A stretch of 64,000 nt of DNA from DYFX01 sp964400625 (GTDB taxonomy: Bacteria; Patescibacteriota; Patescibacteriia; SG8-24; DYFX01). The notes below the pieces were generated by a model. It saw nothing but the letters and a program-made list of their open reading frames with translations, did not search any database and was not told where the DNA came from. The translations under genes were made by a program, and so were the position numbers. The stretch lies in assembly GCA_964400625.1 (NCBI GenBank), contig CAYNUS010000001.1, positions 62,001 to 126,000 on the forward strand, given 5' to 3'. Below are positions 15,734 to 24,026 of the stretch, in pieces. Each line of letters begins with the position of its first letter. Positions within the stretch are counted from its first letter, which is position 1.

Positions 15734-15762
15734 ACCGTACGGCATTCCGGTCCATCGGTCAA
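15734..15762 (-). promoter_or_regulatory. Sigma70-type promoter overlapping the nadE stop codon
   Basis: TTGACC at 15762-15757, 17-base spacer, TACGGT at 15739-15734. The TGA in the -35 is the nadE stop. The -10 is the same hexamer as at the pncA promoter. Confidence 0.7.
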
Positions 15763-17774
15763 TCCGCGGGCGTGCCGCGCTCGAGCTCCGCGATCCAGGC
15801 GCTGACGGACGCCGAGGTCGGCATGCGCCAGTCGCCGCGCTGGGAGAGCGAGACGGAACCGATCTTCGGGCCGAGCGGCGCCGTCGAGCGCTTGAACTGG
15901 CTCCAGAAGAACCGTTTCAGGAACGCCAGGTGCCACGTCCGGATCGTCGCGAGGTCGTACGTCCCCTCGAAGGCCTGGAGGGCCATGCGCGAGATGAACG
16001 ACGGCGCGAAGCCGAAGCGGAGCGTCCAGTAGGCGAAGAAGTCGCGGAGGTCTTCGGGACCGAGCGTGTCGTTCGTCTTCTGGGCGATCGCGCCGTCCTT
16101 GCCGGGCGGCAGGAGCTCCGGGGAGATCTCGCGCGCGCAGATGCGGGTCAGGACGTCCTGCAGTTCGGCGTGCATGGGGCTCGCGAAGATCGTGTCGCGC
16201 GTCCATTCGATGAGCGAGCGGACGAGCGTCTTCGGGACGCCGGCGTTCACGTGGTAGTGCGAGACGTGGTCGGCGTAGAGCGTGCACCAGCCGACCATCC
16301 CTTCCGAGAGGTCGCCCGTGCCGAGCACGATGCCGCCTTCCTGCGCCGAGGTGGCGAAGAGGAGGTGCTTGCGCGACCAGGCTTGGACGTTCTCGTAGGT
16401 GACGTCCTTCACGGCGATGTCGTGGCCGACGGCGGCGAAGGTCGCCTTGGCGAACGGGGCGATCGAGATCTCCTTCGACGACGCGCCGAGGAGGCGCATG
16501 AGGGCGCGCGCGTCCTGGTAGGTCCCGACCGTCGTGCCGAAGCCCGGCAGGGTCAGGAACTTCAGGTGCGTGCGCGGCAGGCCGGCCTCGTCGAGCGCGT
16601 AGGCGGCGAAGAGCGCCGCCAGGGTCGAATCGAGGCCGCCCGAGACGCCGAGCGTGATGGAACGCTTGTCGGGCGGGAGCTGGTCGAGCACGCGCAGGAG
16701 GCAGCTCGCGATGATGTTGAAGGCCTCGCGGCAGCGGTCGTCCCGCGTGGCGGGATCCTTCGGCACGAAGGGCGAGGGATCGATGCGGCGGCGGAACGAC
16801 GCGTACGGGGCGGCCTCGCGGCGCGCGCCGGTCTTCTCGCGGAACGGGACGCGCCGGAACGCGAAGCGGTGGTCCGCGGCGTTGTCGGCGTGCGTCTCCT
16901 CGCGCAGGCGGTCCTGCACGACGGCGCGCAGGTTCAGGTCGGCGAGGATCGTCTCCCCTTCCCGCGCGAAGCGCTTCGTCTCGGCGAGCATCGAGCCGCG
17001 CTCGGCGATCATGCCGTGGCCGTCCCAGCCGAGGTCGGAGACGTCCTCGCCGAAGCCGGCGGCGGCGTAGAGGTACGCGCCGACGTACTTGCCGGAGGCG
17101 TTCTCGACCAGGTCGCGGCGATAGCCGGCCTTGCCGATCACGGCGTTCGAGGCCGAGAGGTTCGCGAAGACGGTGGCGCCGGCGAGCGCCGCTTTGGCGC
17201 TGGGCGGAACCGGCTTCCACAGGTCCTCGCAGATCTCGACGTGCAGGACGAAGTTCTTGTCGTCGCGCGAGGCGAAGAGCAGGTCGCTGCCGATCGGCAC
17301 CTCGCGGCCGAGGATCTCGACCATGCGGCGCGGAAGCTTCGCCGCTTCCTTGAACCAGCGCTTCTCCTCGAACTCGCCGTAGTTGGGAAGGTACGACTTG
17401 GCGGCGGCGCCGAGGATGAGGCCGCGCATGAGCACGACGCCGGCGTTGGCCAGCATCATGCCGTCGACCGCGAGCGGCATCCCCACGACCACGAGCATCT
17501 CGGGCCACCGTTCGGAACGGCGGCGGATCGTCTCGAGCGCCGCGAGCGTGGCGGCGAGGAGCGTCTCGTCGCGGAACAGGTCCTTGCAGGAATAGCCGGT
17601 CAGCCCCAGCTCGGGACAGACCGCGAGCTGGGCGCCGTCGGCGTAGGCCGCGTCGAGCATCTTGATATGCTCCTCCGCGTTCTTCGCCGGATCGGCGACG
17701 TGCACGCGCGGCACGATGACCGCCGCGCGCTTGCAGCCGTGATTCCGGATGTCGAGAAAGTCCTCGTGAAGCAT
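15759..17774 (-). CDS. nadE: Glutamine-dependent NAD+ synthetase
   Basis: 671 residues, two domains. Residues 15-300 are a nitrilase-type glutaminase with the triad Glu55 (CPELGLTGYS), Lys126 (AAAKSYLPNYGEF) and Cys182 (VEICEDLW). Residues 350-640 are the ATP-pyrophosphatase synthetase with the P-loop GVSGGLDST (378-383 core). It amidates nicotinic acid adenine dinucleotide to NAD+ using ATP and glutamine, the last step of the pathway. The start has AAAGGGG upstream. It is the distal member of the NAD block; NadD, which makes its substrate, is not in the window. Confidence 0.95.
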   Translation of the reverse strand: MLHEDFLDIRNHGCKRAAVIVPRVHVADPAKNAEEHIKMLDAAYADGAQLAVCPELGLTGYSCKDLFRDETLLAATLAALETIRRRSERWPEMLVVVGMPLAVDGMMLANAGVVLMRGLILGAAAKSYLPNYGEFEEKRWFKEAAKLPRRMVEILGREVPIGSDLLFASRDDKNFVLHVEICEDLWKPVPPSAKAALAGATVFANLSASNAVIGKAGYRRDLVENASGKYVGAYLYAAAGFGEDVSDLGWDGHGMIAERGSMLAETKRFAREGETILADLNLRAVVQDRLREETHADNAADHRFAFRRVPFREKTGARREAAPYASFRRRIDPSPFVPKDPATRDDRCREAFNIIASCLLRVLDQLPPDKRSITLGVSGGLDSTLAALFAAYALDEAGLPRTHLKFLTLPGFGTTVGTYQDARALMRLLGASSKEISIAPFAKATFAAVGHDIAVKDVTYENVQAWSRKHLLFATSAQEGGIVLGTGDLSEGMVGWCTLYADHVSHYHVNAGVPKTLVRSLIEWTRDTIFASPMHAELQDVLTRICAREISPELLPPGKDGAIAQKTNDTLGPEDLRDFFAYWTLRFGFAPSFISRMALQAFEGTYDLATIRTWHLAFLKRFFWSQFKRSTAPLGPKIGSVSLSQRGDWRMPTSASVSAWIAELERGTPAD

Positions 17775-17828
17775 GGGATTCCCCTTTCTTCAGCTCCGGA
17801 GTTCCACGAAGGGTGGAGCGCCGGAGAA

Positions 17829-17885
17829 AAGTGACATGCGGAGCATGTCATCCTGAGCGGAGCGCAGCGGAGCCGAAGGATCCCT
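17829..17885 (-). repeat. Dispersed repeat plus terminator hairpin
   Basis: A GTCATCCTGAGCGGAGC copy with GCCGAAGGATCC. Reading leftward the adjoining GACATGC-TCC-GCATGTC then ACTTTTC forms a terminator for the DUF1152-like gene. A shorter GCCGCCTTCGGCGG hairpin near 17923-17940 lies right after the stop. Confidence 0.65.
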
Positions 17886-17939
17886 GCGCACGTCGTCCTG
17901 ACTCCAGGCTTTCGCCGGGACAAACTCCGCCGAAGGCGG

Positions 17940-19127
17940 CTACGACGGATGGTCGGGATGGTCGATGTAGAAGAGGTCGCCTTGCCGGACGGCCTCCGGG
18001 AAGCGGCCAGGCCAGCGATGGCTGACCCACTCCGCATCGGCCGCGGTCATGAGGACCTGCTCGCACATGTGCCCCTCGAACTCGCCGAGGGCGCGGGCGA
18101 TGATGTCCTGCCGGTCGCGCTCGTGGAGGAGCGGCGACGGCGTCAGGAACTGCAGGAGGCGCCCGCGGCGCATGAAGTACTGCAGGCTCGCCTCGTTGTT
18201 GCGGAAGCGCGCGGCCGACGACTGCGTGCGGAGGAACCAATTCTCCGGGCTTGCGCACGAGACGGCGAACGGGTTGCGTGCGGCGATCTCGTGCGGGTTC
18301 AGGAGGTAGAACCGCTTGCAGAGGTCGGCGTCGATGCGGTGCGGGAAGTTCCCGTACCAGCGGGCGCCGCCGAGCTGGGCGCGGGCGCGGTACTCCATCG
18401 CGATCTCCGGACGGCGCGTCCGGAACGCCTCGATCGTGACCGGCACGGTGCGGCCTGGCCGCGTCGGCTCGATCCACGTCTTGTAGAGCGCCTCCCAATC
18501 CGCGACGTCGTCCTCATGCAGAGGACGCACGTCGACGCCGGGGCGGAGCAGCTCCGCGCGCAGGCGCTCGGGTTCGAGCTCGCCGTCGGTGCCGGGGCCG
18601 AACTCGAAGAGCGTGCAGGGCGGGACGTCCGGCTCGACGGCGGCGCGGAGCGCCATCGCGTCGAACATCGGCGAGAGGACATGGCGGTCCTCCCAGTTCG
18701 CGAGGATGTCGCCGCCGGCGTCGACGAGCACGATGCGCTCGACGCCGAGGTGGTGGTACGCCCAGCGCAAGCCGACCGATCCTTCCCCGATCTCGAGGCC
18801 GAAGACGTGTTCGATGCCGTACGGCTCGATCTTCCCGATCATCTCCGCGACCTTCGCGTCGATGAAGCCGATGGGCTTCCGGTCCTCGCCGCGGCGCTTC
18901 AGGAAGCGCTTCGAGTCGGGACGGACGGTGCCGCGGTAGTATCCGCCGGCGCCTTCGCAGCCGTGGTCATGGAACGGGCTCAGGATGCCGGCGACGTACG
19001 CCCGCTTCCACTCCCAGCCGTGGCGCTTCAGCGTCATGGCGGCGAGCAGGCAGGAGAAGACGTCGTTGCCTCCTCCGGTGCCGACGAAGGCGATGCGCTC
19101 GCCCTTGAAGGTCGTGTGATCGTGCAT
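17940..19127 (-). CDS. DUF1152-like protein in the NAD salvage block
   Basis: 395 residues, soluble. The N-terminal FVGTGGGNDVFSCLLAA looks like a nucleotide-binding glycine loop, and VLVDAGGDILAN follows near residue 150. These two motifs are what I associate with DUF1152, mostly archaeal proteins of unknown function. The C-terminal 150 residues (EGHMCEQVLMTAADAEWVSHRW) have no match I know. The start has AAGGAG seven bases upstream. A leader of about 60 nt and terminators on both sides suggest its own transcript. The context suggests a role with nucleotides or NAD breakdown products; this is inference. Confidence 0.7.
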   Translation of the reverse strand: MHDHTTFKGERIAFVGTGGGNDVFSCLLAAMTLKRHGWEWKRAYVAGILSPFHDHGCEGAGGYYRGTVRPDSKRFLKRRGEDRKPIGFIDAKVAEMIGKIEPYGIEHVFGLEIGEGSVGLRWAYHHLGVERIVLVDAGGDILANWEDRHVLSPMFDAMALRAAVEPDVPPCTLFEFGPGTDGELEPERLRAELLRPGVDVRPLHEDDVADWEALYKTWIEPTRPGRTVPVTIEAFRTRRPEIAMEYRARAQLGGARWYGNFPHRIDADLCKRFYLLNPHEIAARNPFAVSCASPENWFLRTQSSAARFRNNEASLQYFMRRGRLLQFLTPSPLLHERDRQDIIARALGEFEGHMCEQVLMTAADAEWVSHRWPGRFPEAVRQGDLFYIDHPDHPS

Positions 19128-19189
19128 GCGGACTCTCCTTGGAAAGGGCGACTGATCTTCGGAAGCCCAACGCGTGAGCTGCCGGAGAA

Positions 19190-19214
19190 AAGGGCGGTGC
19201 CGCGCACCGCCGAG
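19190..19214 (-). terminator. Intrinsic terminator
   Basis: Minus strand GGCGGTGC-GC-GGCACCGCC then CTTTTC, directly after the stop of the deoxyribosyltransferase-NUDIX gene. Confidence 0.75.
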
Positions 19215-19215
19215 G

Positions 19216-20403
19216 TCAGACGAACTTGTAGAAGGCGTAGAGCACCATGCCGAGCGTCGACCAGTCGACGTCGTTCGGCATGAGGCCCTCGTGCTGGTCG
19301 AGCAGCTGCCGGATCGTACGGACCTCGACCCAGGTGCGCTCGCCTTCGCGCGGACGACCGAGCGGACGCCCGCCGAGGTCCTTGAGGCGGCGCATCTCGT
19401 CGTCCTGGAGGCGCGCGACGTAGACGCGGGCGCGATGCGCCGAGAGCGTCGGCATGAGCTGGCGGTCGCCGAGGTCCTTGAGCTTCGAGAGCTCGAGCTT
19501 GATGCCCGCCTCCTCGAAGGCCTCGCTGATCGCGACTTCCGCCGGACTGAGCTTCTCCCAGGAACTGCCGCCCGCCGGCTCGCGGACGCAGCCGTCGGAG
19601 GTCGCGGCCGAAGGACGGAACTCGCGGATGAGCGCGACTTCGGTGTTGAAGCCGCGATCCTTGCCGAAGAGCACCGTCGCCGAGACGTCGGGGCGGCCGA
19701 GCACGATGCCGTCCTTCACGACGCGTCCTTCGGCGCCGACGCGCATGTCGGTCTCGAGCGCCCAGAAGAACAGGCGCTCCTTCGCGCGGCCGATGCGGTA
19801 CGTCCAGAGGACGCGCGCCTTGAGCAGCTCGTTGCCGGCCGCCTTCTGCGCCGCGTGCCAGCGCCGGAAGATGTCCGTACGCCAGATCTCGATCGGCACG
19901 TGCGTCTCCCCGCCTTCGCGGAGGGCGCCCTCGCCGATCATGGCGACCGCCTGCGCGACCGTCGCTTCGAGCGTGTGCGCGATGGGGATGCCGAGCCACT
20001 GCGCCTTGGTCCGGAAGTAGCCCATCTTGGGCGTCCCCTTCGGATAGCCGAGCGCGGCCTTGCCGGAATCGAACCACTCGCCCCACTCGATGTTGGTGGT
20101 GAAGGCGGGCATGTCCTTCAGGTCGCGCGCGACCCAGAAGACGACGGCATCCGCCCTCCGCAAGCCTTCGTCCTCCCAGAGGATCTGCGGCTCGTAGTTC
20201 TCCGGCGTGATGGCGCAGCCGTTCACGTCGCGATCCTCGGGGATGAAGACGACGCCGTCGTACCCGAGGGCTTCGAGATGGCGGAGCGCTTCCGGACGCC
20301 ACGAGGGCGTCGCGGCGTCGCGCGGCGTCGGGCCGGCCAGGAAGACGCTCTTGGTCCACCGGTCGGGAAACGGTTCGCGGGCGTAGACGACCTGCATGGG
20401 CAT
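19216..20403 (-). CDS. Nucleoside 2-deoxyribosyltransferase-like domain fused to NUDIX-like domain
   Basis: 395 residues. Residues 1-180 match the Nuc_deoxyri_tr2 type: SVFLAGPTPR near the start, ADAVVFWVARDL, and TTNIEWGEWFDSGKA, whose Glu is the likely nucleophile. Residues 190-395 are NUDIX-like: a diverged box PAEVAISEAFEEAGIKLELS (EAxxREExGx partly kept, first Gly region GGSSWEKLS). Known deoxyribosyltransferases cleave N-glycosidic bonds; NUDIX enzymes cleave diphosphates. In an NAD block this pair could act on NAD, ADP-ribose or a damaged form. That role is inference. AAGGAC lies five bases before the ATG. Confidence 0.75.
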   Translation of the reverse strand: MPMQVVYAREPFPDRWTKSVFLAGPTPRDAATPSWRPEALRHLEALGYDGVVFIPEDRDVNGCAITPENYEPQILWEDEGLRRADAVVFWVARDLKDMPAFTTNIEWGEWFDSGKAALGYPKGTPKMGYFRTKAQWLGIPIAHTLEATVAQAVAMIGEGALREGGETHVPIEIWRTDIFRRWHAAQKAAGNELLKARVLWTYRIGRAKERLFFWALETDMRVGAEGRVVKDGIVLGRPDVSATVLFGKDRGFNTEVALIREFRPSAATSDGCVREPAGGSSWEKLSPAEVAISEAFEEAGIKLELSKLKDLGDRQLMPTLSAHRARVYVARLQDDEMRRLKDLGGRPLGRPREGERTWVEVRTIRQLLDQHEGLMPNDVDWSTLGMVLYAFYKFV

Positions 20404-20475
20404 GGGATGTCCTTTCGTCGAATGAGCGGATGATTCGTCTGGAGCTCCCCATCGAGGATGAGGGGCTTCAGGAAA

Positions 20476-20504
20476 ACCCGAAGGCGCGAGGTCCTTCGGA
20501 GGAA
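20476..20504 (-). terminator. Intrinsic terminator after pncB
   Basis: Minus strand CCGAAGG-loop-CCTTCGG then GTTTTCC. Confidence 0.65.
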
Positions 20505-20507
20505 AGA

Positions 20508-21689
20508 TCAGGAGAACGCGCGCAGGTAGCGCGCGATCTCGTCGGGCGGACCCGCATGCTTGGCCGGATCGTCGGAGAGCTTGACCGTCGGACGGCCGTC
20601 GGCTTCGACGACCTTCATGACCAGCGAGAGCGTCGGCAACCCGACGTCGTTGGTGAGGTCGGTGCCCCAGCCGAAGGCGACGTCGATCCTCTCCGCGAAT
20701 CGCTCCTGCAGGCGCAAGATGGCGTCGACGTCCAATCCGTCGCTGAAGACGACGGTCTTCGCGCGCGGATCGATGCCCTGTTCGCCGTAGAAGCGGACGA
20801 CGCGTTCGCCGAACGCGAACGGGTCGCCCGAATCGTGCCGCACCCCGCGCCAGGCCTTGGCGCGCTCGCCCGCGAAATCGCGGAAGAACGCGTCGGCGCC
20901 GAAGGTGTCGGAGAGCGCGATCGAGAGGCGTCCGCCGGTCGTCGCGTGCCAGCGATCGAGGACCTGCGCTTGCGAGGCGCGGAGGTCGGCCGCGGTCGCG
21001 GCCTCGACCATGAACAGCTCGTGGGCCATGGTGCCGATCGGCGGCAGGCGGTATCGCTTAGCCAACGCGACGTTGGAAGTGCCGTTGAGCTCCGCTGGGA
21101 GCCTGGCGCCCATCGCGTTCACCACGTGCTCCTGCCATTCGCGGCTGTAGCGGCGGCGCGTACCGAACTCGATGAGCCGGACGCCCGACCCCTTGAGCCG
21201 GCCGATCTTGGCCTCGAGTCGCCGCTCGCCTTCGTCCCAGAGCTCGTCCGGGCGCAGGCCGCGCTCGCGGGCGAGGCCGCGGGCGTACAGCTCGTTGACG
21301 ATCGAAAGGACGTAGGTCTCCCATAGGATGGCGTCGGTCCAGAGTCCCGAGACGTCCACGCGCAGGCCGTCCGCATCCAGGCCGATCGCGATGCCGGCCA
21401 AGTCCATGCGGCGCAAACGCATCTCGAGGAAGCGCGCGTCGAGCGGGAACGTCGGGTTGCTTCCGAGATACGCCAGCTCGTCGTCGTGGAACTTCAGCGT
21501 CCGCACGCTCTCGATCTGATCGGTCAGGGCATCGAGCGCGATGCGCTCCGCGAAACGGGCGTCCTTGGTCCGGCAGCGCAGCGCGTACCGCACCGGGATG
21601 TCCCATTTCGTGGCCCAGACGTACTGAGCCATCGTGAACTTGTAGAAGTCCGTATCGAGGAGCGTCTCGATGATCGGAGCGTCGCGCAT
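20508..21689 (-). CDS. pncB: Nicotinate phosphoribosyltransferase
   Basis: 393 residues. Family features seen: LDTDFYKFTMAQYVW near the N-terminus, the phosphoribosyl-binding region EFGTRRRYSREWQEHVV, SNVALAKRYRLPPIGTMAHE with the regulatory His, and RHDSGDPFAFGERVV. It makes nicotinate mononucleotide from nicotinate and PRPP with ATP, the entry step of the Preiss-Handler route. The ATG directly follows the stop of the NUDIX gene, whose last codons supply GGGAGGAAG, so the two are co-translated. Confidence 0.95.
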   Translation of the reverse strand: MRDAPIIETLLDTDFYKFTMAQYVWATKWDIPVRYALRCRTKDARFAERIALDALTDQIESVRTLKFHDDELAYLGSNPTFPLDARFLEMRLRRMDLAGIAIGLDADGLRVDVSGLWTDAILWETYVLSIVNELYARGLARERGLRPDELWDEGERRLEAKIGRLKGSGVRLIEFGTRRRYSREWQEHVVNAMGARLPAELNGTSNVALAKRYRLPPIGTMAHELFMVEAATAADLRASQAQVLDRWHATTGGRLSIALSDTFGADAFFRDFAGERAKAWRGVRHDSGDPFAFGERVVRFYGEQGIDPRAKTVVFSDGLDVDAILRLQERFAERIDVAFGWGTDLTNDVGLPTLSLVMKVVEADGRPTVKLSDDPAKHAGPPDEIARYLRAFS

Positions 21690-22373
21690 CTACTTCCTCC
21701 CTTCGAGGTCGATGATCTTGAGTTCGCGGAGCAGGAGCCCCGTCGAGGTCGTCTCGATCTTCCCTTCGCGCATCAGGGCGAAGGCGTCGTCCCAGGACAT
21801 CTTGAGGACGTCCATCGATTCGCTGCCGTCGCCGTCGGTCACGACGCGCGAGGCCTCGTGGCCGTCGGCGAGATCGGCGATGAAGAGATGCACGACCTCG
21901 CTCGACCCCCCGACGCTCGGGAAGTGCGGGCCGACGCGGACCAGACGGTCCGTGCCGGCGACGAGGCCGGTCTCTTCGCGCAGTTCGCGGACCGCGGCGT
22001 CTTCGGGCGGCTCGCCGCCGTCGATCATGCCGGCGGGGCACTCGTAGATGCGCGCCTCGTCGGCGGCGATCTCGTACGCCTCTTCCGGCGTCGTGAATCC
22101 GTCGCGCAGGACCTTGGCGATCCAGGCGTGACCGGACTCCAGCAGGCCGAACGGGCGGTTCGAACGGAGCTCGGCGATCATGTACAGCTCGCGCGTCCGG
22201 AAGTCGACGGGCAGCACCGCCACGGCGTGGCCGCGATGCAGCATGTCGAAGCGGCGGCCGAGGCCGTCGAGCGCGTAGCTCAGCGTCGTGAGGAAGCCTT
22301 TCCGTTCGACGCGGAAACCGCGGTAGACGAGCCGCTCGGGCGACTTTCCGACGTGACCGATCTTGGTGATCAT
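21690..22373 (-). CDS. NUDIX hydrolase, ADP-ribose pyrophosphatase-like
   Basis: 227 residues. NUDIX box GGEPPEDAAVRELREETGL at about residues 108-126, preceded by ECPAGMIDG, as in ADP-ribose/NDP-sugar pyrophosphatases. An LVRVGPHFPSVGGSSEVVHLF stretch follows about 15 residues downstream, where family members have the substrate-defining Pro. NrtR regulons commonly include such an ADP-ribose hydrolase, which recycles AMP and ribose phosphate. AAGGAG lies five bases before the ATG. Co-transcribed with pncB. Confidence 0.85.
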   Translation of the reverse strand: MITKIGHVGKSPERLVYRGFRVERKGFLTTLSYALDGLGRRFDMLHRGHAVAVLPVDFRTRELYMIAELRSNRPFGLLESGHAWIAKVLRDGFTTPEEAYEIAADEARIYECPAGMIDGGEPPEDAAVRELREETGLVAGTDRLVRVGPHFPSVGGSSEVVHLFIADLADGHEASRVVTDGDGSESMDVLKMSWDDAFALMREGKIETTSTGLLLRELKIIDLEGRK

Positions 22374-22437
22374 GTGCGCTCCTTAAGACGTGCGTGTCCC
22401 GATCTTCCGCCGGCGAAGCTCGTCGGCGGGAGAAAGA

Positions 22438-22458
22438 GGGCGAGCCCGATGGCTCGCC
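22438..22458 (-). terminator. Intrinsic terminator after pncA
   Basis: Minus strand GGCGAGCC-ATC-GGGCTCGCC followed by CTCTTTCT; the T-run is imperfect. Confidence 0.65.
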
Positions 22459-22462
22459 GGAA

Positions 22463-23212
22463 TCAGGCGGAACGGAGGTCGGCGGACCGGATGACGCGGA
22501 CGCGCTTCTCGGCGAACTTCGCCTCGATGGCGGCCACCGTGCCCGGGAGACCGACGGGGCGCGTCGCGTCCTCGATGACGACGGCCTCGAAACCTTCCTC
22601 GACGGCGTCGAGCGCGGTCCAGCCCACGCAGAAGTCGTAGGCCAGCCCCGTCAGGAAGACGCGTTCGGCCCCGGGGACGCGCGCGCGGATCCGCGCGGCG
22701 AGCCCGGTCGGACGCCGCAGGTTGTCGCGGAAGCCCGAGTACGAGTCGCAGAGCGGGTCGATGCCCTTGATCTGCGCGTAGACGTACGCGAGCGGATCGA
22801 GCGCGCGGTGCAGGACGTCCTCGCCGGAGCCGATCAGGGCGTGGTCGGGCCAGAGCGTCTGCGCGCCGACCTGGGCCAGGTACGACATCAGCTGGGCGTA
22901 GGTGAACTTCGCGCCGCCGGAGATCCCATGGAACTCGTCGTTCCAGTCCTTGGTCGTCTCGGCGTCGAGCGTCGCGTACGGCGCGAGCCCGACATACGAG
23001 CTCGCGAGCGAGACGTGGCCGCGCGGATGGCGGTCGAGCGTCAGGAAGCGCCGTTCGCGGGCGAAGTGCCGATGCACCCGCTTCACGACCGGCAGGATCC
23101 CGTCGCCGCCCTCGACGGGCAGACCGCCGCCCGGCATGAACGTCGGCTGGATGTCGACGTCGATCAGGACGTCCGTGTCGGGACGCAGGCGCAAGATCCT
23201 CGAAGACCGCAT
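22463..23212 (-). CDS. pncA: Nicotinamidase (isochorismatase fold)
   Basis: 249 residues. The catalytic set is visible: Asp in LIDVDIQPTFMPGG (DxQxxF), Lys in the WPDHAL region upstream segment, and Cys in LTGLAYDFCVGWTALDA. It deamidates nicotinamide to nicotinate, feeding PncB. AAGGAGG lies five bases before the ATG at 23212, which decides this start over an in-frame one at 23287 that falls inside the promoter. The catalytic Cys segment DFCVGWTALDA is typical of PncA. Confidence 0.93.
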   Translation of the reverse strand: MRSSRILRLRPDTDVLIDVDIQPTFMPGGGLPVEGGDGILPVVKRVHRHFARERRFLTLDRHPRGHVSLASSYVGLAPYATLDAETTKDWNDEFHGISGGAKFTYAQLMSYLAQVGAQTLWPDHALIGSGEDVLHRALDPLAYVYAQIKGIDPLCDSYSGFRDNLRRPTGLAARIRARVPGAERVFLTGLAYDFCVGWTALDAVEEGFEAVVIEDATRPVGLPGTVAAIEAKFAEKRVRVIRSADLRSA

Positions 23213-23258
23213 CTTCCCCTCCTTTTTCCAGGGTTTCCGTGCAATGAGCGAAGGTCGG

Positions 23259-23287
23259 ACCGTACCAGCGTTTCCGCACGCCGTCAA
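23259..23287 (-). promoter_or_regulatory. Sigma70-type promoter of pncA
   Basis: TTGACG at 23287-23282, 17-base spacer, TACGGT at 23264-23259. It begins just after the nrtR stop codon. No copy of the nrtR-upstream inverted repeat is seen here. Confidence 0.75.
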
Positions 23288-23292
23288 CCGTC

Positions 23293-23961
23293 CTACAGCA
23301 CGTCGATGTAGGACAGTTCACGGCGCCGGAAACGGTAGAGTTCGGCCGGCCGATGGGCGCCTTCCGCGCGCTTCTTCCCGGTGGCTTTCAGCAGCCCGAG
23401 CGCCAGGATCTTCTTGCGGAAATTGCGCTTGTCGAGCGCGCGCCCGAGGATGGCCTCGTAGACGCCCTGAAGCTCCGAAAGCGTGAAGGCTTCCGGGAGC
23501 AGGCTCCAGACGACGTTGGTGTATTCGAGCTTGGCGCGCAGGCGGGCGACGGCGGCCGCGAGGATGCGGTCGTGGTCGTAGGCGAGCCGCTTCGCGCCGG
23601 CGACCTCCTGCCACTTCACGCCGGCGTACTTCTCCGAAGTCCGGAGTCCGATGTCCGCGTCCGGCACGAGCGCGAAATGCGCGACGCTCACGACGCGGCC
23701 GAACGGATCGCGCCCAGGCGCGTCGAAGGTGGCGAGCTGTTCCAGATACGCGTCCCGCACGCCGGTCTGCGCGAGGAGCGTGCGCCGCGCGGCGCCTTCC
23801 GTCGTCTCGCCGTCCTCGAGCAACCCGCCCGGCAGGGCCCAGCGCCCCTCGTACGGCTTCTTCTTCATGCGGATGAGGAGGACCTGAAGCCGGCCGTCCT
23901 TCACGGTGAAGATGGCGGCGTCGGCGGCGAGGCGGATGTCCTGGCGCGAAGGGTGGGTCAT
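23293..23961 (-). CDS. nrtR: NrtR-type NUDIX transcriptional regulator of NAD metabolism
   Basis: 222 residues. The N-terminal NUDIX-like domain (residues 10-140) keeps most of a diverged box, GLLEDGETTEGAARRTLLAQTG, in which the catalytic REExxE is lost (RTLLAQT), as in NrtR proteins that bind ADP-ribose without hydrolysing it. The C-terminal winged helix has the NrtR-type sequence LPEAFTLSELQGVYEAILGRALDKRNFRKKIL. It should repress NAD salvage genes until ADP-ribose rises. It heads the NAD block, and an inverted repeat overlaps its -10. Confidence 0.92.
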   Translation of the reverse strand: MTHPSRQDIRLAADAAIFTVKDGRLQVLLIRMKKKPYEGRWALPGGLLEDGETTEGAARRTLLAQTGVRDAYLEQLATFDAPGRDPFGRVVSVAHFALVPDADIGLRTSEKYAGVKWQEVAGAKRLAYDHDRILAAAVARLRAKLEYTNVVWSLLPEAFTLSELQGVYEAILGRALDKRNFRKKILALGLLKATGKKRAEGAHRPAELYRFRRRELSYIDVL

Positions 23962-23972
23962 GGGGATACTTC

Positions 23973-23993
23973 GTGTTCAATATACAAGAACAC
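23973..23993. promoter_or_regulatory. Candidate NrtR operator over the nrtR -10
   Basis: A perfect inverted repeat GTGTTC-N9-GAACAC, 21 bases long. The N9 carries the minus-strand -10 TATATT (23984-23979), with TTGCGC 18 bases upstream as -35. A protein bound here would block nrtR transcription. I do not know the binding motif for this group, so the assignment rests on symmetry and position. Confidence 0.55.
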
Positions 23994-24026
23994 CCCTCGC
24001 ATGCGCAAGGGGCGTCTTCGGTCTCC

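Noticed and set aside
20404..20507. A second NrtR site between pncB and the deoxyribosyltransferase-NUDIX gene
   Set aside because: The symmetric sequence there is a terminator hairpin (CCGAAGG/CCTTCGG), unlike the GTGTTC/GAACAC repeat.
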